Positions 1 through 5,324 are shown, counted from the stretch's first letter. The stretch: 12,173 nt of DNA from Oscillospiraceae bacterium (GCA_028691385.1 JAQUZL010000052.1:1-12173), one strand, 5' to 3'. A program made the numbers and translations. The notes: generated from the sequence alone by a model not told the origin.

Positions 1-1
1 A

Positions 2-208
2 AATTACAGCTATCTCATCTGCCCGGACTGCGGCAAAAAGCTCAACGTGTTCGGCGAAAGTCATTTGGACGCGGTTGCCGCACAGTACGGCTATCCGGTG
101 CTTGCCAGAGTGCCGATTGACCCGACAGTGGCGCAGGCGGCCGACAACGGAACCATTGAATCGGTGGATATGACGCCGATTGCACCGGCGCTGGACGCGC
201 TGAAGTGA
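2..208 (+). CDS. Mrp/ApbC-family P-loop ATPase, iron-sulfur cluster carrier (C-terminal fragment)
   Basis: Only the last 68 codons and a TGA stop lie in the window, in the frame beginning at base 2; the start and the Walker-type ATP-binding region lie off the left edge. The visible part contains a CPDCG motif (the C-terminal CxxC of the Mrp/NBP35/ApbC group, which binds a bridging Fe-S cluster), followed by VFGES and then VLARVPIDP and a DNGTIE stretch. These are typical of the C-terminal end of this family. Members are cytosolic deviant P-loop ATPases that carry Fe-S clusters to apo-proteins. The gene stops two bases before a strong terminator, so it is the last gene of its transcript. The family call is firm from these motifs. 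The substrate and the choice between mrp and apbC naming cannot be decided from the fragment. Confidence 0.85.
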   Translation, partial: NYSYLICPDCGKKLNVFGESHLDAVAAQYGYPVLARVPIDPTVAQAADNGTIESVDMTPIAPALDALK

Positions 209-209
209 G

Positions 210-247
210 AAAAAACCCCTGCCAGCAGACGCTGGCAGGGGTTTTTT
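210..247. terminator. Bidirectional rho-independent terminator between the Mrp gene and the Cys-rich gene
   Basis: The arms at 210-226 and 231-247 are perfectly complementary around a 4-base AGAC loop. A GC-rich stem is flanked by six A on the left and six T on the right. It can therefore terminate the plus-strand Mrp transcript and also any minus-strand transcript coming from the Cys-rich gene at 459-659. Confidence 0.93.
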
Positions 248-458
248 GCGGGATCATGCACCGCGCCGTTGCCGGCTACGTGTCGGTTTCCGGCAGGGCT
301 GAACAGCACCAGGTTGCGTTCCGCGCGAAACCGCTTGGAAAGCAGAAAATAGCAGGTGAGCACTGCCGGGAAAAAACAGGCAGATAAAACAGGAAAAGAC
401 CAAAAGAAGACGCATCCGCTCTTACGCCAAGCACTGCCTAAGAAAAGCAAACTGGCGG
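248..458. other. Intergenic stretch with no supported gene
   Basis: This lies between the shared terminator and the stop of the minus-strand Cys-rich gene. It would be the 3' untranslated part of that gene's transcript if termination occurs at 210-247. I see no convincing nearer terminator and no repeat. A 53-codon minus-strand frame (254-415) beginning with a hydrophobic stretch is present but lacks a good ribosome binding site. Confidence 0.5.
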
Positions 459-659
459 TTATTTTTGATAAGAGGGCAGTCGGCCTGCGTCGGGGCGGCC
501 GACAACGAAAAGAGGATAGTCCAATGCGGCGCTGCAATCGCCGGGCGCGACGCGTGTTTCGTTTTCATCCGGCTCCAGGCAGCAGCCAAGTCCGGCAGCA
601 CGCTGACAGGTGGGATAGCGAGCGCAGGAATACTGATAACAGACGGCAGAATAATCCAT
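459..659 (-). CDS. Small cysteine-rich protein of unknown function (66 aa)
   Basis: I do not recognise the family with certainty. The 66-residue product has six cysteines (C7, C12, C18, C26, C27, C42), no membrane segment and no signal peptide, and most of its Cys lie in the first 27 residues. That spacing suggests a metal- or cluster-binding fold or a disulfide-stabilised one, but this is inference. The start at 659 is chosen because an AAGGAGG site sits seven bases upstream; an ATG nine codons earlier would put this site inside the coding region. A TAGACA / 17 bp / TATAAT promoter lies just upstream, giving a short leader of about 20 bases. This independent promoter plus strong ribosome binding site is the main evidence that the gene is real. 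It follows the DUF4349 gene on the same strand but is separated from it by a terminator. Confidence 0.72.
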   Translation of the reverse strand: MDYSAVCYQYSCARYPTCQRAAGLGCCLEPDENETRVAPGDCSAALDYPLFVVGRPDAGRLPSYQK

Positions 660-684
660 AAAATAACCTCCTTTTTTCCACACC

Positions 685-713
685 ATTATAGTTGGGCTTG
701 GCCGTGTTGTCTA
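685..713 (-). promoter_or_regulatory. Sigma-A-type promoter of the small Cys-rich gene
   Basis: Read on the minus strand: -35 TAGACA (708-713, 5 of 6 to consensus), a 17-base spacer, and -10 TATAAT (685-690, perfect). Transcription would start near 678, about 20 bases before the ATG at 659. It begins immediately after the terminator of the upstream lipoprotein gene. Confidence 0.8.
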
Positions 714-721
714 TAGGAGCC

Positions 722-753
722 AAAAAAATGCGGAAGCGAGTTCGCTTCCGCAT
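722..753 (-). terminator. Rho-independent terminator of the DUF4349 lipoprotein gene
   Basis: On the minus strand a 12-base-pair stem (arms 742-753 and 728-739) with a very tight loop is followed by a run of T (complement of the A run 722-728). It lies six bases beyond the TAA stop of the lipoprotein gene and separates it from the promoter of the Cys-rich gene. Confidence 0.9.
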
Positions 754-759
754 CAGGGC

Positions 760-1731
760 TTATTCGGGATCGTCGGCAGAATCATCGGCAGGCGATGGCG
801 CGTGCGGCGGTGTGGACTGCTTGGCACGTCTGCGATTTTTCACGCTCCGATGAATGAGGACAATGACGATGGCTACAACAATGGCCGGAACAAACAAGAC
901 CACTGCGCCGCAAATAAGGACAATCAGGCCGTCCTGCGCAAAGCTGCGCATCGCGCGAAGCGTATCGCGCAGCGCGGAGATGATGCGGCCGCCATAGCTC
1001 ACCGGCGCTTCGTCGGTCAGCGTTTTGACCTCCTGCAGGGACAGGGACAAGGTGCTGTAATCGACCTGCGTTTGCCAGTTTTTCAGGGTCGTGGTCAGAC
1101 TTTCCAGATGGTAGCGCACCTCGGACAGGCGGGATTCGACGGTGATCATGTCCTCAACAGTGGTGCACTGGCCGAGAATTTCCAGCAGGCGGGCTTGTTC
1201 GGTCTGATAGGCGTCAAGCTGGGACTGGGTGTCATAATACTGCGAGGTGATATTTTCGGCATAGGTATTGTAGTAAACAACGTTGCCGATCTGATCCAGC
1301 GCGGCTTTGAGATCGCCAAAGCGATCGGCGGGAATGCGCACCGTGAAATCGGCGCAGCGGTTGTTGGCGCTGGAATAATAGTTGGTGCCACTGACGCTGG
1401 AGGACTCCACAAAGCCGCCGTAGTCGGCAACAAGCGCATCAATAGCGGTGAGCGCGTGGTCAAAATCGGTGGTTTCCAGCTCAGCATTGGCGGAGTAGAT
1501 GATCTTTTCCGCGAGATCGGTTTGCTTGGAGATCGCTGCGCTGCCGCTGCCGCTGCCGGCATCCTCTGCGGTATCTATCGAAGCTTCCGGCGCGGCCATA
1601 TCATAGGACGGCGCCATCATGGAGTCCGCTGCGCCTCCGGACGCGGTGGTCGTGGAAGCGCTTTTTGCGCTGCCACAGGCGCACAGCAGCAGGCACAGCA
1701 GTAGTGTCAGTGCAATCAGTTTTTTATTCAT
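760..1731 (-). CDS. DUF4349 domain lipoprotein with C-terminal transmembrane segment
   Basis: The 323-residue product starts with a type II signal peptide: MNKK, then a Leu-rich core, with lipobox LCAC giving lipid attachment at Cys19. A low-complexity Ser/Ala/Asp linker follows to about residue 67. Residues ~68-294 match the DUF4349 pattern: an alpha/beta part with 'ADFTVRIPADRF', a central helical region ~167-215 likely to form a coiled coil, then a hydrophobic membrane segment at ~267-294 and a basic, Pro/Asp-rich cytoplasmic tail. The start at 1731 is chosen for its AAAGGGGG site and because it begins the signal peptide; an in-frame start 18 codons upstream gives an implausible N-terminus. 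The family is membrane-associated in Gram-positive bacteria and has no assigned reaction. The gene follows rplL after a strong terminator, and I see no clear promoter of its own, so its expression could be from read-through or a weak promoter in 1732-1783. Confidence 0.87.
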   Translation of the reverse strand: MNKKLIALTLLLCLLLCACGSAKSASTTTASGGAADSMMAPSYDMAAPEASIDTAEDAGSGSGSAAISKQTDLAEKIIYSANAELETTDFDHALTAIDALVADYGGFVESSSVSGTNYYSSANNRCADFTVRIPADRFGDLKAALDQIGNVVYYNTYAENITSQYYDTQSQLDAYQTEQARLLEILGQCTTVEDMITVESRLSEVRYHLESLTTTLKNWQTQVDYSTLSLSLQEVKTLTDEAPVSYGGRIISALRDTLRAMRSFAQDGLIVLICGAVVLFVPAIVVAIVIVLIHRSVKNRRRAKQSTPPHAPSPADDSADDPE

Positions 1732-1783
1732 TGGAAAACCCCCTTTACTGCATTGGACGCGATTGTGAGGAAAAAGTTCCCAC

Positions 1784-1815
1784 AAAAAAGGCGGTACGGA
1801 AAATTCCGTACCGCC
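1784..1815 (-). terminator. Rho-independent terminator of the rplJL operon
   Basis: On the minus strand, arms 1805-1815 and 1790-1800 form an 11-base-pair GC-rich stem around a 4-base loop, followed by six T (complement of 1784-1789). It lies 18 bases after the rplL stop. A short A run on the other side gives it some bidirectional character, but there is no plus-strand gene here. Confidence 0.92.
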
Positions 1816-1833
1816 AAAAATTCTTGAAAAGAA

Positions 1834-2208
1834 TTATTCTGCCTTTGCGTCTGCGCCGGCTTCCTTCAGCTTGGCAATCAGAGCGTCAGCATCAGCCTGG
1901 CTGACCTTCTCCTTGATGGCCTTCGGTGCTTCGTCGACGACAGCCTTTGCTTCCTTCAGGCCAAGACCGGTGACTTCACGGACGACCTTGATGACAGCAA
2001 TCTTGTTGGAACCGGCAGAGGTCAGGATGACGTCAAACTCGGTCTTTTCCTCGGCAGCCGGTGCGTCGGATGCAGCCGGTGCTGCAACTGCTGCTGCAGC
2101 TGCGGAAACACCAAATTCCTCTTCCAGTGCATGAACCAGTTCGGACAGTTCCAGAACGGTCATGGCTTTTACTTCTTCAATAACGGCAGTTACTTTTTCG
2201 CTAGCCAT
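1834..2208 (-). CDS. rplL: 50S ribosomal protein L7/L12
   Basis: The 124-residue product has the full L7/L12 architecture. An N-terminal dimerisation domain (to about residue 34, ending LEEEFGVS) binds the L10 helix. An Ala-rich flexible hinge spans ~35-52. The C-terminal domain contains the hallmark 'KIAVIKVVREVTGLGLKEAK', which contacts translation factor GTPases. It forms the ribosomal stalk with L10. AGGAGGA precedes the ATG by seven bases. It lies 41 bases after rplJ and is co-transcribed with it. Unlike most bacteria, the gene is followed at once by a strong terminator and not by rpoB. Length and sequence are entirely normal, so I see no reason to doubt function. Confidence 0.98.
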   Translation of the reverse strand: MASEKVTAVIEEVKAMTVLELSELVHALEEEFGVSAAAAAVAAPAASDAPAAEEKTEFDVILTSAGSNKIAVIKVVREVTGLGLKEAKAVVDEAPKAIKEKVSQADADALIAKLKEAGADAKAE

Positions 2209-2249
2209 TGTAAATTCCTCCTAATATAAATAATTAATAAAGTGTGTTG

Positions 2250-2792
2250 TTAAGCTTCGGGAACAGCTTCTGCTGCGGGCTCTGCATCGGCAGCGCCGCC
2301 GTTCTTTTCCACGATCTGGTTCAGGACGACAGCCAGCGAAGAGATGGGAGCCAGGAAAGTGCCAAGAACCTGCGCAACGAGTGCGTTCTTGGACGGGAGC
2401 TTACCGAACTGCCGGAGTTGATCGGCAGACAGGACGGCGCCTTCGACGATGCCGCCTTTGATGGTCAGAAGATCCTTGTTCTTCTTTGCGAAGTCACAGA
2501 TGATCTTTGCCGGGATGATGGGGTCGCCGGTGGTGCTTGCCATTGCGGTGGTACCATTGAGGACTTCATCAAAATGATCGTAGCCTGCATTCTGGGTTGC
2601 AAAGCGGGTCAGAGTGTTTTTGACGACACCGTAGCTGACCTCGGCCTCGCGGAACTTGCCGCGAAGCTCTGTATCCTTTGCGACACTGATGCCTTTGTAG
2701 TCTACGAAAACAACAGCGGTGGAAGCCTGAATCTTTTCAGTCAGACCTGCAACGACTGCCTTTTTGGATTCCAGGATCTGTGCGTTAGCCAT
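2250..2792 (-). CDS. rplJ: 50S ribosomal protein L10
   Basis: The 180-residue product binds 23S rRNA at the stalk base through its N-terminal globular domain and anchors L7/L12 dimers through its C-terminal helix. Family signatures seen are 'ESKKAVVAGLTEKIQASTAVVFVDYKGISV' in shortened form near the N-terminus (residues 8-37), 'ELRGKFREAEVSYGVVKNTLTRFA' around 44-67, and a Glu/Ala-rich tail. The start at 2792 is chosen because GGAGGTG lies eight bases upstream; the frame stays open for 28 more codons, but these run through the attenuator hairpin and are not L10-like. It is the first gene of rplJL, preceded by an L10-leader RNA and a dedicated promoter between rplA and rplJ, so excess L10-L12 complex probably represses the operon. 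Confidence 0.97.
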   Translation of the reverse strand: MANAQILESKKAVVAGLTEKIQASTAVVFVDYKGISVAKDTELRGKFREAEVSYGVVKNTLTRFATQNAGYDHFDEVLNGTTAMASTTGDPIIPAKIICDFAKKNKDLLTIKGGIVEGAVLSADQLRQFGKLPSKNALVAQVLGTFLAPISSLAVVLNQIVEKNGGAADAEPAAEAVPEA

Positions 2793-2936
2793 AAGAGTTT
2801 CACCTCCGAAAATAAAAGTGTCCTCGCGCCGTAAGACGTGAGGACACTGAAATGGTTGTACCATTTGGTGCTTCACCTCGGCAGGAAGGAAAATCCTTTA
2901 CGGCAAAATGCCTCCTGCTGTCTTTGGCAGCGCAAT
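2793..2936 (-). promoter_or_regulatory. L10 leader: autoregulatory mRNA structure upstream of rplJL
   Basis: On the minus strand the segment complementary to ~2872-2932 contains GCTGCC-AAAGA-CAGC followed by CAGGAGG and, after a short hairpin, CCTGCCGAGGTG. This resembles the conserved core of the ribosomal L10 leader family, which binds the L10-(L12)4 complex. Downstream are a small perfect hairpin (arms 2850-2856 and 2860-2866) and the attenuator terminator at 2809-2848. In Bacillus subtilis rplJL is known to be controlled by transcription attenuation through this leader. Here the same arrangement is inferred from sequence. The predicted transcription start (~2938) places the core at the very 5' end of the transcript. 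Confidence 0.82.
2809..2848 (-). terminator. Attenuator terminator in the rplJ leader
   Basis: On the minus strand the arms at 2837-2848 and 2817-2828 form a stem of about 11 pairs with one mismatch, followed by a T-rich tract (complement of 2809-2817, with a single A). It sits between the L10-leader core and the rplJ ribosome binding site. A complete terminator in a leader, just before the gene, is what a transcription-attenuation control would need. Confidence 0.78.
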
Positions 2937-2944
2937 ATGAGGAT

Positions 2945-2973
2945 ATATTAACAAATCCGACCGGATTTGTCAA
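2945..2973 (-). promoter_or_regulatory. Promoter of rplJL, with a palindromic spacer
   Basis: On the minus strand: -35 TTGACA (2968-2973, perfect), spacer 17 bases (2951-2967), -10 TAATAT (2945-2950, 4 of 6). The spacer is almost entirely one perfect inverted repeat, with arms 2951-2959 and 2962-2970 separated by two bases, which also overlaps the -35 box. It lies 9 bases after the rplA stop. It would give rplJL transcription independent of the upstream genes. Confidence 0.75.
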
Positions 2974-2982
2974 TACGCAAAA

Positions 2983-3672
2983 TTAGTTGTACTTGGCAGT
3001 GGATACCTTGATGCCGGGGCCCATCGTGGAAGCGATGACGCAGCTCTTGATATACTGACCCTTTGCAGCGGACGGCTTTGCCTTGACGACAGCGCCAACC
3101 AGTGCCGAGAAGTTCTCGGAGAGCTTGTCCGCGCCAAAGGAAGCCTTGCCGATCGGGCAGTGGATGATGTTGGTCTTGTCCAGACGATACTCAACCTTAC
3201 CGGCTTTGATCTCGTTGACGGCCTTGGTGACGTCGGGGGTAACCGTGCCAGCCTTGGGGGACGGCATCAGACCCTTCGGGCCAAGAACCTTACCAAGACG
3301 GCCGACAATGCCCATCATGTCGGGTGTGGCAACGACAACGTCGAAACCAAACCAGTTCTCTTTGGTGATCTTTTCGACCAGCTCCATGCCGCCGACAAAG
3401 TCAGCGCCGGCTGCTTTGGCCTCTTCGGCCTTTGCGTCTTTTGCGAAAACAAGAACCTTGGTGGTCTTGCCGGTGCCGTTGGGAAGAACGATTGCGCCGC
3501 GAACCTGCTGGTCTGCATGGCGGGAATCGACGCCCAGACGGATGTGGATCTCCACAGTTTCATCAAACTTGGCCTTGGAAGACTTGACGACAAGATCCAT
3601 GGCTTCGGGAACGTCGTACTGGACGCCCCGATCAATCAGCTTTACGCTGTCAACATACTTTTTACCGGACAT
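2983..3672 (-). CDS. rplA: 50S ribosomal protein L1
   Basis: The 229-residue product builds the mobile L1 stalk of the large subunit, which guides release of E-site tRNA, and in many bacteria it represses its own operon by binding the mRNA. Signatures seen are 'IHIRLGVDSRHADQQVRGAIVLPNGTGK' in part (about residues 43-70) and 'VGRLGKVLGPKGLMPSPKAGTVT' in part (about 123-145), followed by 'KAGKVEYR' and C-terminal 'IASTMGPGIKV'. AGGAGGG precedes the ATG by seven bases. It follows rplK by 16 bases and is clearly co-transcribed with it. The stop is followed by a promoter for rplJL and not by a clear terminator, so read-through into rplJL is possible. Confidence 0.98.
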   Translation of the reverse strand: MSGKKYVDSVKLIDRGVQYDVPEAMDLVVKSSKAKFDETVEIHIRLGVDSRHADQQVRGAIVLPNGTGKTTKVLVFAKDAKAEEAKAAGADFVGGMELVEKITKENWFGFDVVVATPDMMGIVGRLGKVLGPKGLMPSPKAGTVTPDVTKAVNEIKAGKVEYRLDKTNIIHCPIGKASFGADKLSENFSALVGAVVKAKPSAAKGQYIKSCVIASTMGPGIKVSTAKYN

Positions 3673-3688
3673 GTTCTTTCCCTCCTAA

Positions 3689-4114
3689 TTAGTCCACTAC
3701 CGTAATGCCCATGGCGCGGCAAGTGCCTGCGACCTGAGTCATTGCGGCTTTGATGGTGGAGCAGTTCAGATCCGGCATCTTCTTCTCAGCGATTTCCTGA
3801 ATCTGGGCTTTGGTGATGGTACCGACCTTGTCCTTGTTGGGGACACCGGAACCCTTTGCGAGATTCAGCACCTTGAGAATCAGGGTAGAAGTCGGAGGGG
3901 TCTTGGTAACAAAGGTAAAGCTGCGGTCAGAGTAGACCGTGATGACGACCGGAATCTTGAAGCCGGCCTGATCCTTGGTCCGCTCGTTGAACTCTTTGAT
4001 GAACTGGGCAATGTTAACGCCGTGCTGACCCAGTGCCGGGCCAACAGGGGGGGATGCGGTTGCTTTTGCTGCAGAGATCTGCAGTTTGATATATCCTGTA
4101 ACTTTCTGTGCCAT
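3689..4114 (-). CDS. rplK: 50S ribosomal protein L11
   Basis: The 141-residue product has the normal length and sequence of L11. The N-terminal domain has 'KLQISAAKATASPPVGPALGQHGVNI' in part (residues 11-36), the region that binds the GTPase-associated centre and thiopeptides. The C-terminal rRNA-binding domain ends 'TCRAMGITVVD'. L11 is also the sensor for uncharged tRNA with RelA-type enzymes. GGAGGTG precedes the ATG by about nine bases. It follows nusG after an 80-base gap containing two hairpins, and precedes rplA by 16 bases. Confidence 0.98.
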   Translation of the reverse strand: MAQKVTGYIKLQISAAKATASPPVGPALGQHGVNIAQFIKEFNERTKDQAGFKIPVVITVYSDRSFTFVTKTPPTSTLILKVLNLAKGSGVPNKDKVGTITKAQIQEIAEKKMPDLNCSTIKAAMTQVAGTCRAMGITVVD

Positions 4115-4149
4115 AATAGCACACCTCCAAATAAAAGTGGTAGATTGGC

Positions 4150-4193
4150 GGGACGATCAACGTCCCTCCCACGTTCAAACCGCCAGGCGGTTT
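4150..4193 (-). promoter_or_regulatory. Two hairpins in the nusG-rplK gap, possible L1 mRNA target
   Basis: The first, just after the nusG stop, has arms 4186-4193 and 4177-4184 with only one unpaired base, so in RNA the loop must open to about five bases. The second has arms 4161-4166 and 4150-4155 around a 5-base loop, about 35 bases before the rplK start. Neither has a clear T run on the minus strand, so they are not strong terminators. L1 is known to repress rplKA in E. coli by binding upstream of rplK. A role here is inference only. Confidence 0.4.
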
Positions 4194-4194
4194 T

Positions 4195-4722
4195 TCAAAC
4201 GGTAGTAACGGGCTCAACCTCGTCTAGCGCAAGCTCGACCGGGGTTTCACGCCCAAACATGGACACGACGACGCGAACCTTGTCCTTATCAACGTCCATC
4301 GATTCCACAATGCCGGTAAACGAGGTGAGCGGGCCTTCGCAGACCTTGACACTGTCGCCAACGGCGTATTTTACAACGATTTCGCGTTTTTCGACGCCCA
4401 ACTGCGCGACTTCATCCTCGGTCAGTGGGGTCGGCTTGTTGTTCGAACCGACAAAACCGGTAACGCCGCGCACATTTTTGATGACATACCAGCCCTCGTC
4501 GGTCATGATCATCTTAACGAGAACATAACCGGGAAAGACTTTGCGATCAAATGTTTTGGGGCCGTTATCTGTGATCTCGGTGACGGTTTCCATCGGGATG
4601 GAAACCTCGTTAATCAGGTTCTCCAGATGTCTGGTTTCGATGGTTTTGTCAATGGTGGCTTTCACCGTATTCTCATAGCCGGAATAGGTGTGAACCACAT
4701 ACCATTTTGCTTCGTCCGACAT
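4195..4722 (-). CDS. nusG: Transcription termination/antitermination protein NusG
   Basis: The 175-residue product binds the RNA polymerase clamp and modulates pausing, termination and coupling with translation. The NGN domain is seen from residue 6 (KWYVVHTYSGYENTVK) through 'FPGYVLVKMIMTDEGWYVIKNVRGVTGFVG' in shortened form. The C-terminal KOW domain follows at about 120-172, with 'GDSVKV-GPLTSFTGIVES' and 'VVVSMFGRETPVEL'. The start lies only four bases after the secE TGA stop and lacks a clear GGAGG, so translation is probably coupled to secE. Length and domain content are standard. Confidence 0.97.
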   Translation of the reverse strand: MSDEAKWYVVHTYSGYENTVKATIDKTIETRHLENLINEVSIPMETVTEITDNGPKTFDRKVFPGYVLVKMIMTDEGWYVIKNVRGVTGFVGSNNKPTPLTEDEVAQLGVEKREIVVKYAVGDSVKVCEGPLTSFTGIVESMDVDKDKVRVVVSMFGRETPVELALDEVEPVTTV

Positions 4723-4726
4723 GGCG

Positions 4727-4951
4727 TCAACCCGTCACAAGGGAAATGATACCCTGAACGACCAAAGCGGCAACCGCATCAAAAATCCAGATGCAAGCAC
4801 CGACGACGAGGCAGCAGACGAGGACAACGAGAACGTTGTTCAGCAACTGACGCTTGGTCGGCCATACAACCTTCTTGAGCTCGCTGCGCATTTCGCGGAA
4901 CATGCGCTTGATCCGGGCAAAGAAACCTTCTTTTTTCGTGGCTTCTGCCAT
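4727..4951 (-). CDS. secE: Preprotein translocase subunit SecE
   Basis: The 74-residue product is the short, single-membrane-span form of SecE common in Firmicutes. It has an amphipathic N-terminal helix with 'REMRSELKKVVWPTKRQ' (about residues 19-35), the family signature, then one long hydrophobic segment (about 37-68). It clamps the SecY channel of the general secretion pathway. The start at 4951 is chosen because AAAGGGTG lies about six bases upstream. A GTG three codons earlier is in frame, but it overlaps that site. It is the second gene after rpmG and is coupled to nusG. Confidence 0.95.
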   Translation of the reverse strand: MAEATKKEGFFARIKRMFREMRSELKKVVWPTKRQLLNNVLVVLVCCLVVGACIWIFDAVAALVVQGIISLVTG

Positions 4952-4987
4952 TGCTTTCACCCTTTCTGAATTGGATGCTCCAAAATC

Positions 4988-5014
4988 TTACTTCGTTTCG
5001 GTATGAACCGTGTG
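4988..5014 (-). other. Stranded C-terminal codons of rpmG beyond the TAG
   Basis: These nine codons follow the TAG in frame: HTVHTETK then TAA. They match the conserved C-terminal end of L33 (the usual pattern is HT.H.ETK). With the TAG counted as one residue the reading frame 4988-5137 gives exactly 49 residues, the usual L33 length. There is no frameshift and no decay of the tail. Confidence 0.8.
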
Positions 5015-5137
5015 CTATCGGCAGAACGGGCAGAATTTCTTCATTTCAACACGATCGGGGTCATTCTTCTTGTTCTTCATGGTGTTGTAGTTTCTCTGCT
5101 TGCATTCGTTGCATCTGAGTGTAATTTTGACTCGCAT
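5015..5137 (-). CDS. rpmG: 50S ribosomal protein L33, truncated by an in-frame TAG
   Basis: The frame encodes 40 residues of zinc-ribbon (C+) L33: MRVKITLRCNEC, then RNYNTMKNKKNDPDRVE and KKFCPFCR. All four zinc cysteines (C9, C12, C36, C39) are present. GGAGGTG lies eight bases before the ATG. The frame is then closed by TAG at 5015-5017. The next eight codons, in the same frame, read HTVHTETK followed by TAA, which is the normal end of a 49-residue L33. A single base change (for example AAG to TAG at a position that is commonly basic) would explain this. The product may be made short, or full-length by suppression, or the TAG may be a sequencing error or recent mutation. L33 is non-essential in several bacteria and a paralogue elsewhere is possible. 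Position and order with secE-nusG are typical. Confidence 0.85.
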   Translation of the reverse strand: MRVKITLRCNECKQRNYNTMKNKKNDPDRVEMKKFCPFCR

Positions 5138-5287
5138 TTTGTCGGCACCTCCTTATTTCATTCGGACAATGCTGTCCGTGCCTCCCTGTATTTCCCCGGC
5201 TATCAAAAATTTAGGCCGCCGCAACTACTTCGGCGTCCGGGGCTGAAAATGAGCGCAAAATATTGACCCATTTTCACAGGTAAAGCC
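5138..5287 (-). promoter_or_regulatory. Structured 5' leader of the rpmG-secE-nusG-rplKA transcript
   Basis: About 140 bases lie between the predicted start site (~5281) and the rpmG ATG. On the minus strand an outer stem (arms 5237-5242 and 5194-5199) encloses a 5-pair GC hairpin (5231-5235 with 5217-5221). A third hairpin (5174-5178 with 5163-5167) lies closer to the gene. A T-rich stretch follows the inner hairpin but is not a strong terminator. I do not recognise a known leader family. It is too long to be an ordinary untranslated region, so control is possible but unproven. Confidence 0.45.
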
Positions 5288-5316
5288 ATTCTACCACAAG
5301 ATTTTTTTGCGGTCAA
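5288..5316 (-). promoter_or_regulatory. Promoter of the rpmG-secE-nusG-rplKA cluster
   Basis: On the minus strand: -35 TTGACC (5311-5316, 5 of 6), 17-base spacer containing a run of seven A, -10 TAGAAT (5288-5293, 5 of 6). A strong sigma-A-type promoter, back to back with the ruvX promoter; the two -35 boxes are only eight bases apart. Confidence 0.85.
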
Positions 5317-5324
5317 TAGAGAAT

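Noticed and set aside
254..415. A 53-codon minus-strand frame with a signal-peptide-like start, ending at the shared terminator
   Set aside because: No good ribosome binding site, and the second half is Arg/Pro-rich and looks random. It cannot be excluded, but support is too thin to call a gene.
91..537. A 148-codon minus-strand frame
   Set aside because: It overlaps the Cys-rich gene, the strong terminator and the Mrp coding end, and has no family features.
802..1704. A 300-codon plus-strand frame opposite the DUF4349 gene
   Set aside because: No ribosome binding site and no recognisable motif; the minus-strand frame has a signal peptide, lipobox and family match.
2793..2876. N-terminal extension of rplJ by 28 codons
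   Set aside because: The codons run through the attenuator hairpin and T tract, do not resemble L10, and the strong ribosome binding site favours 2792.
4952..5014. A tRNA-Trp gene, sometimes found between rpmG and secE
   Set aside because: The gap after the rpmG TAA at 4988 is under 40 bases and shows no cloverleaf.
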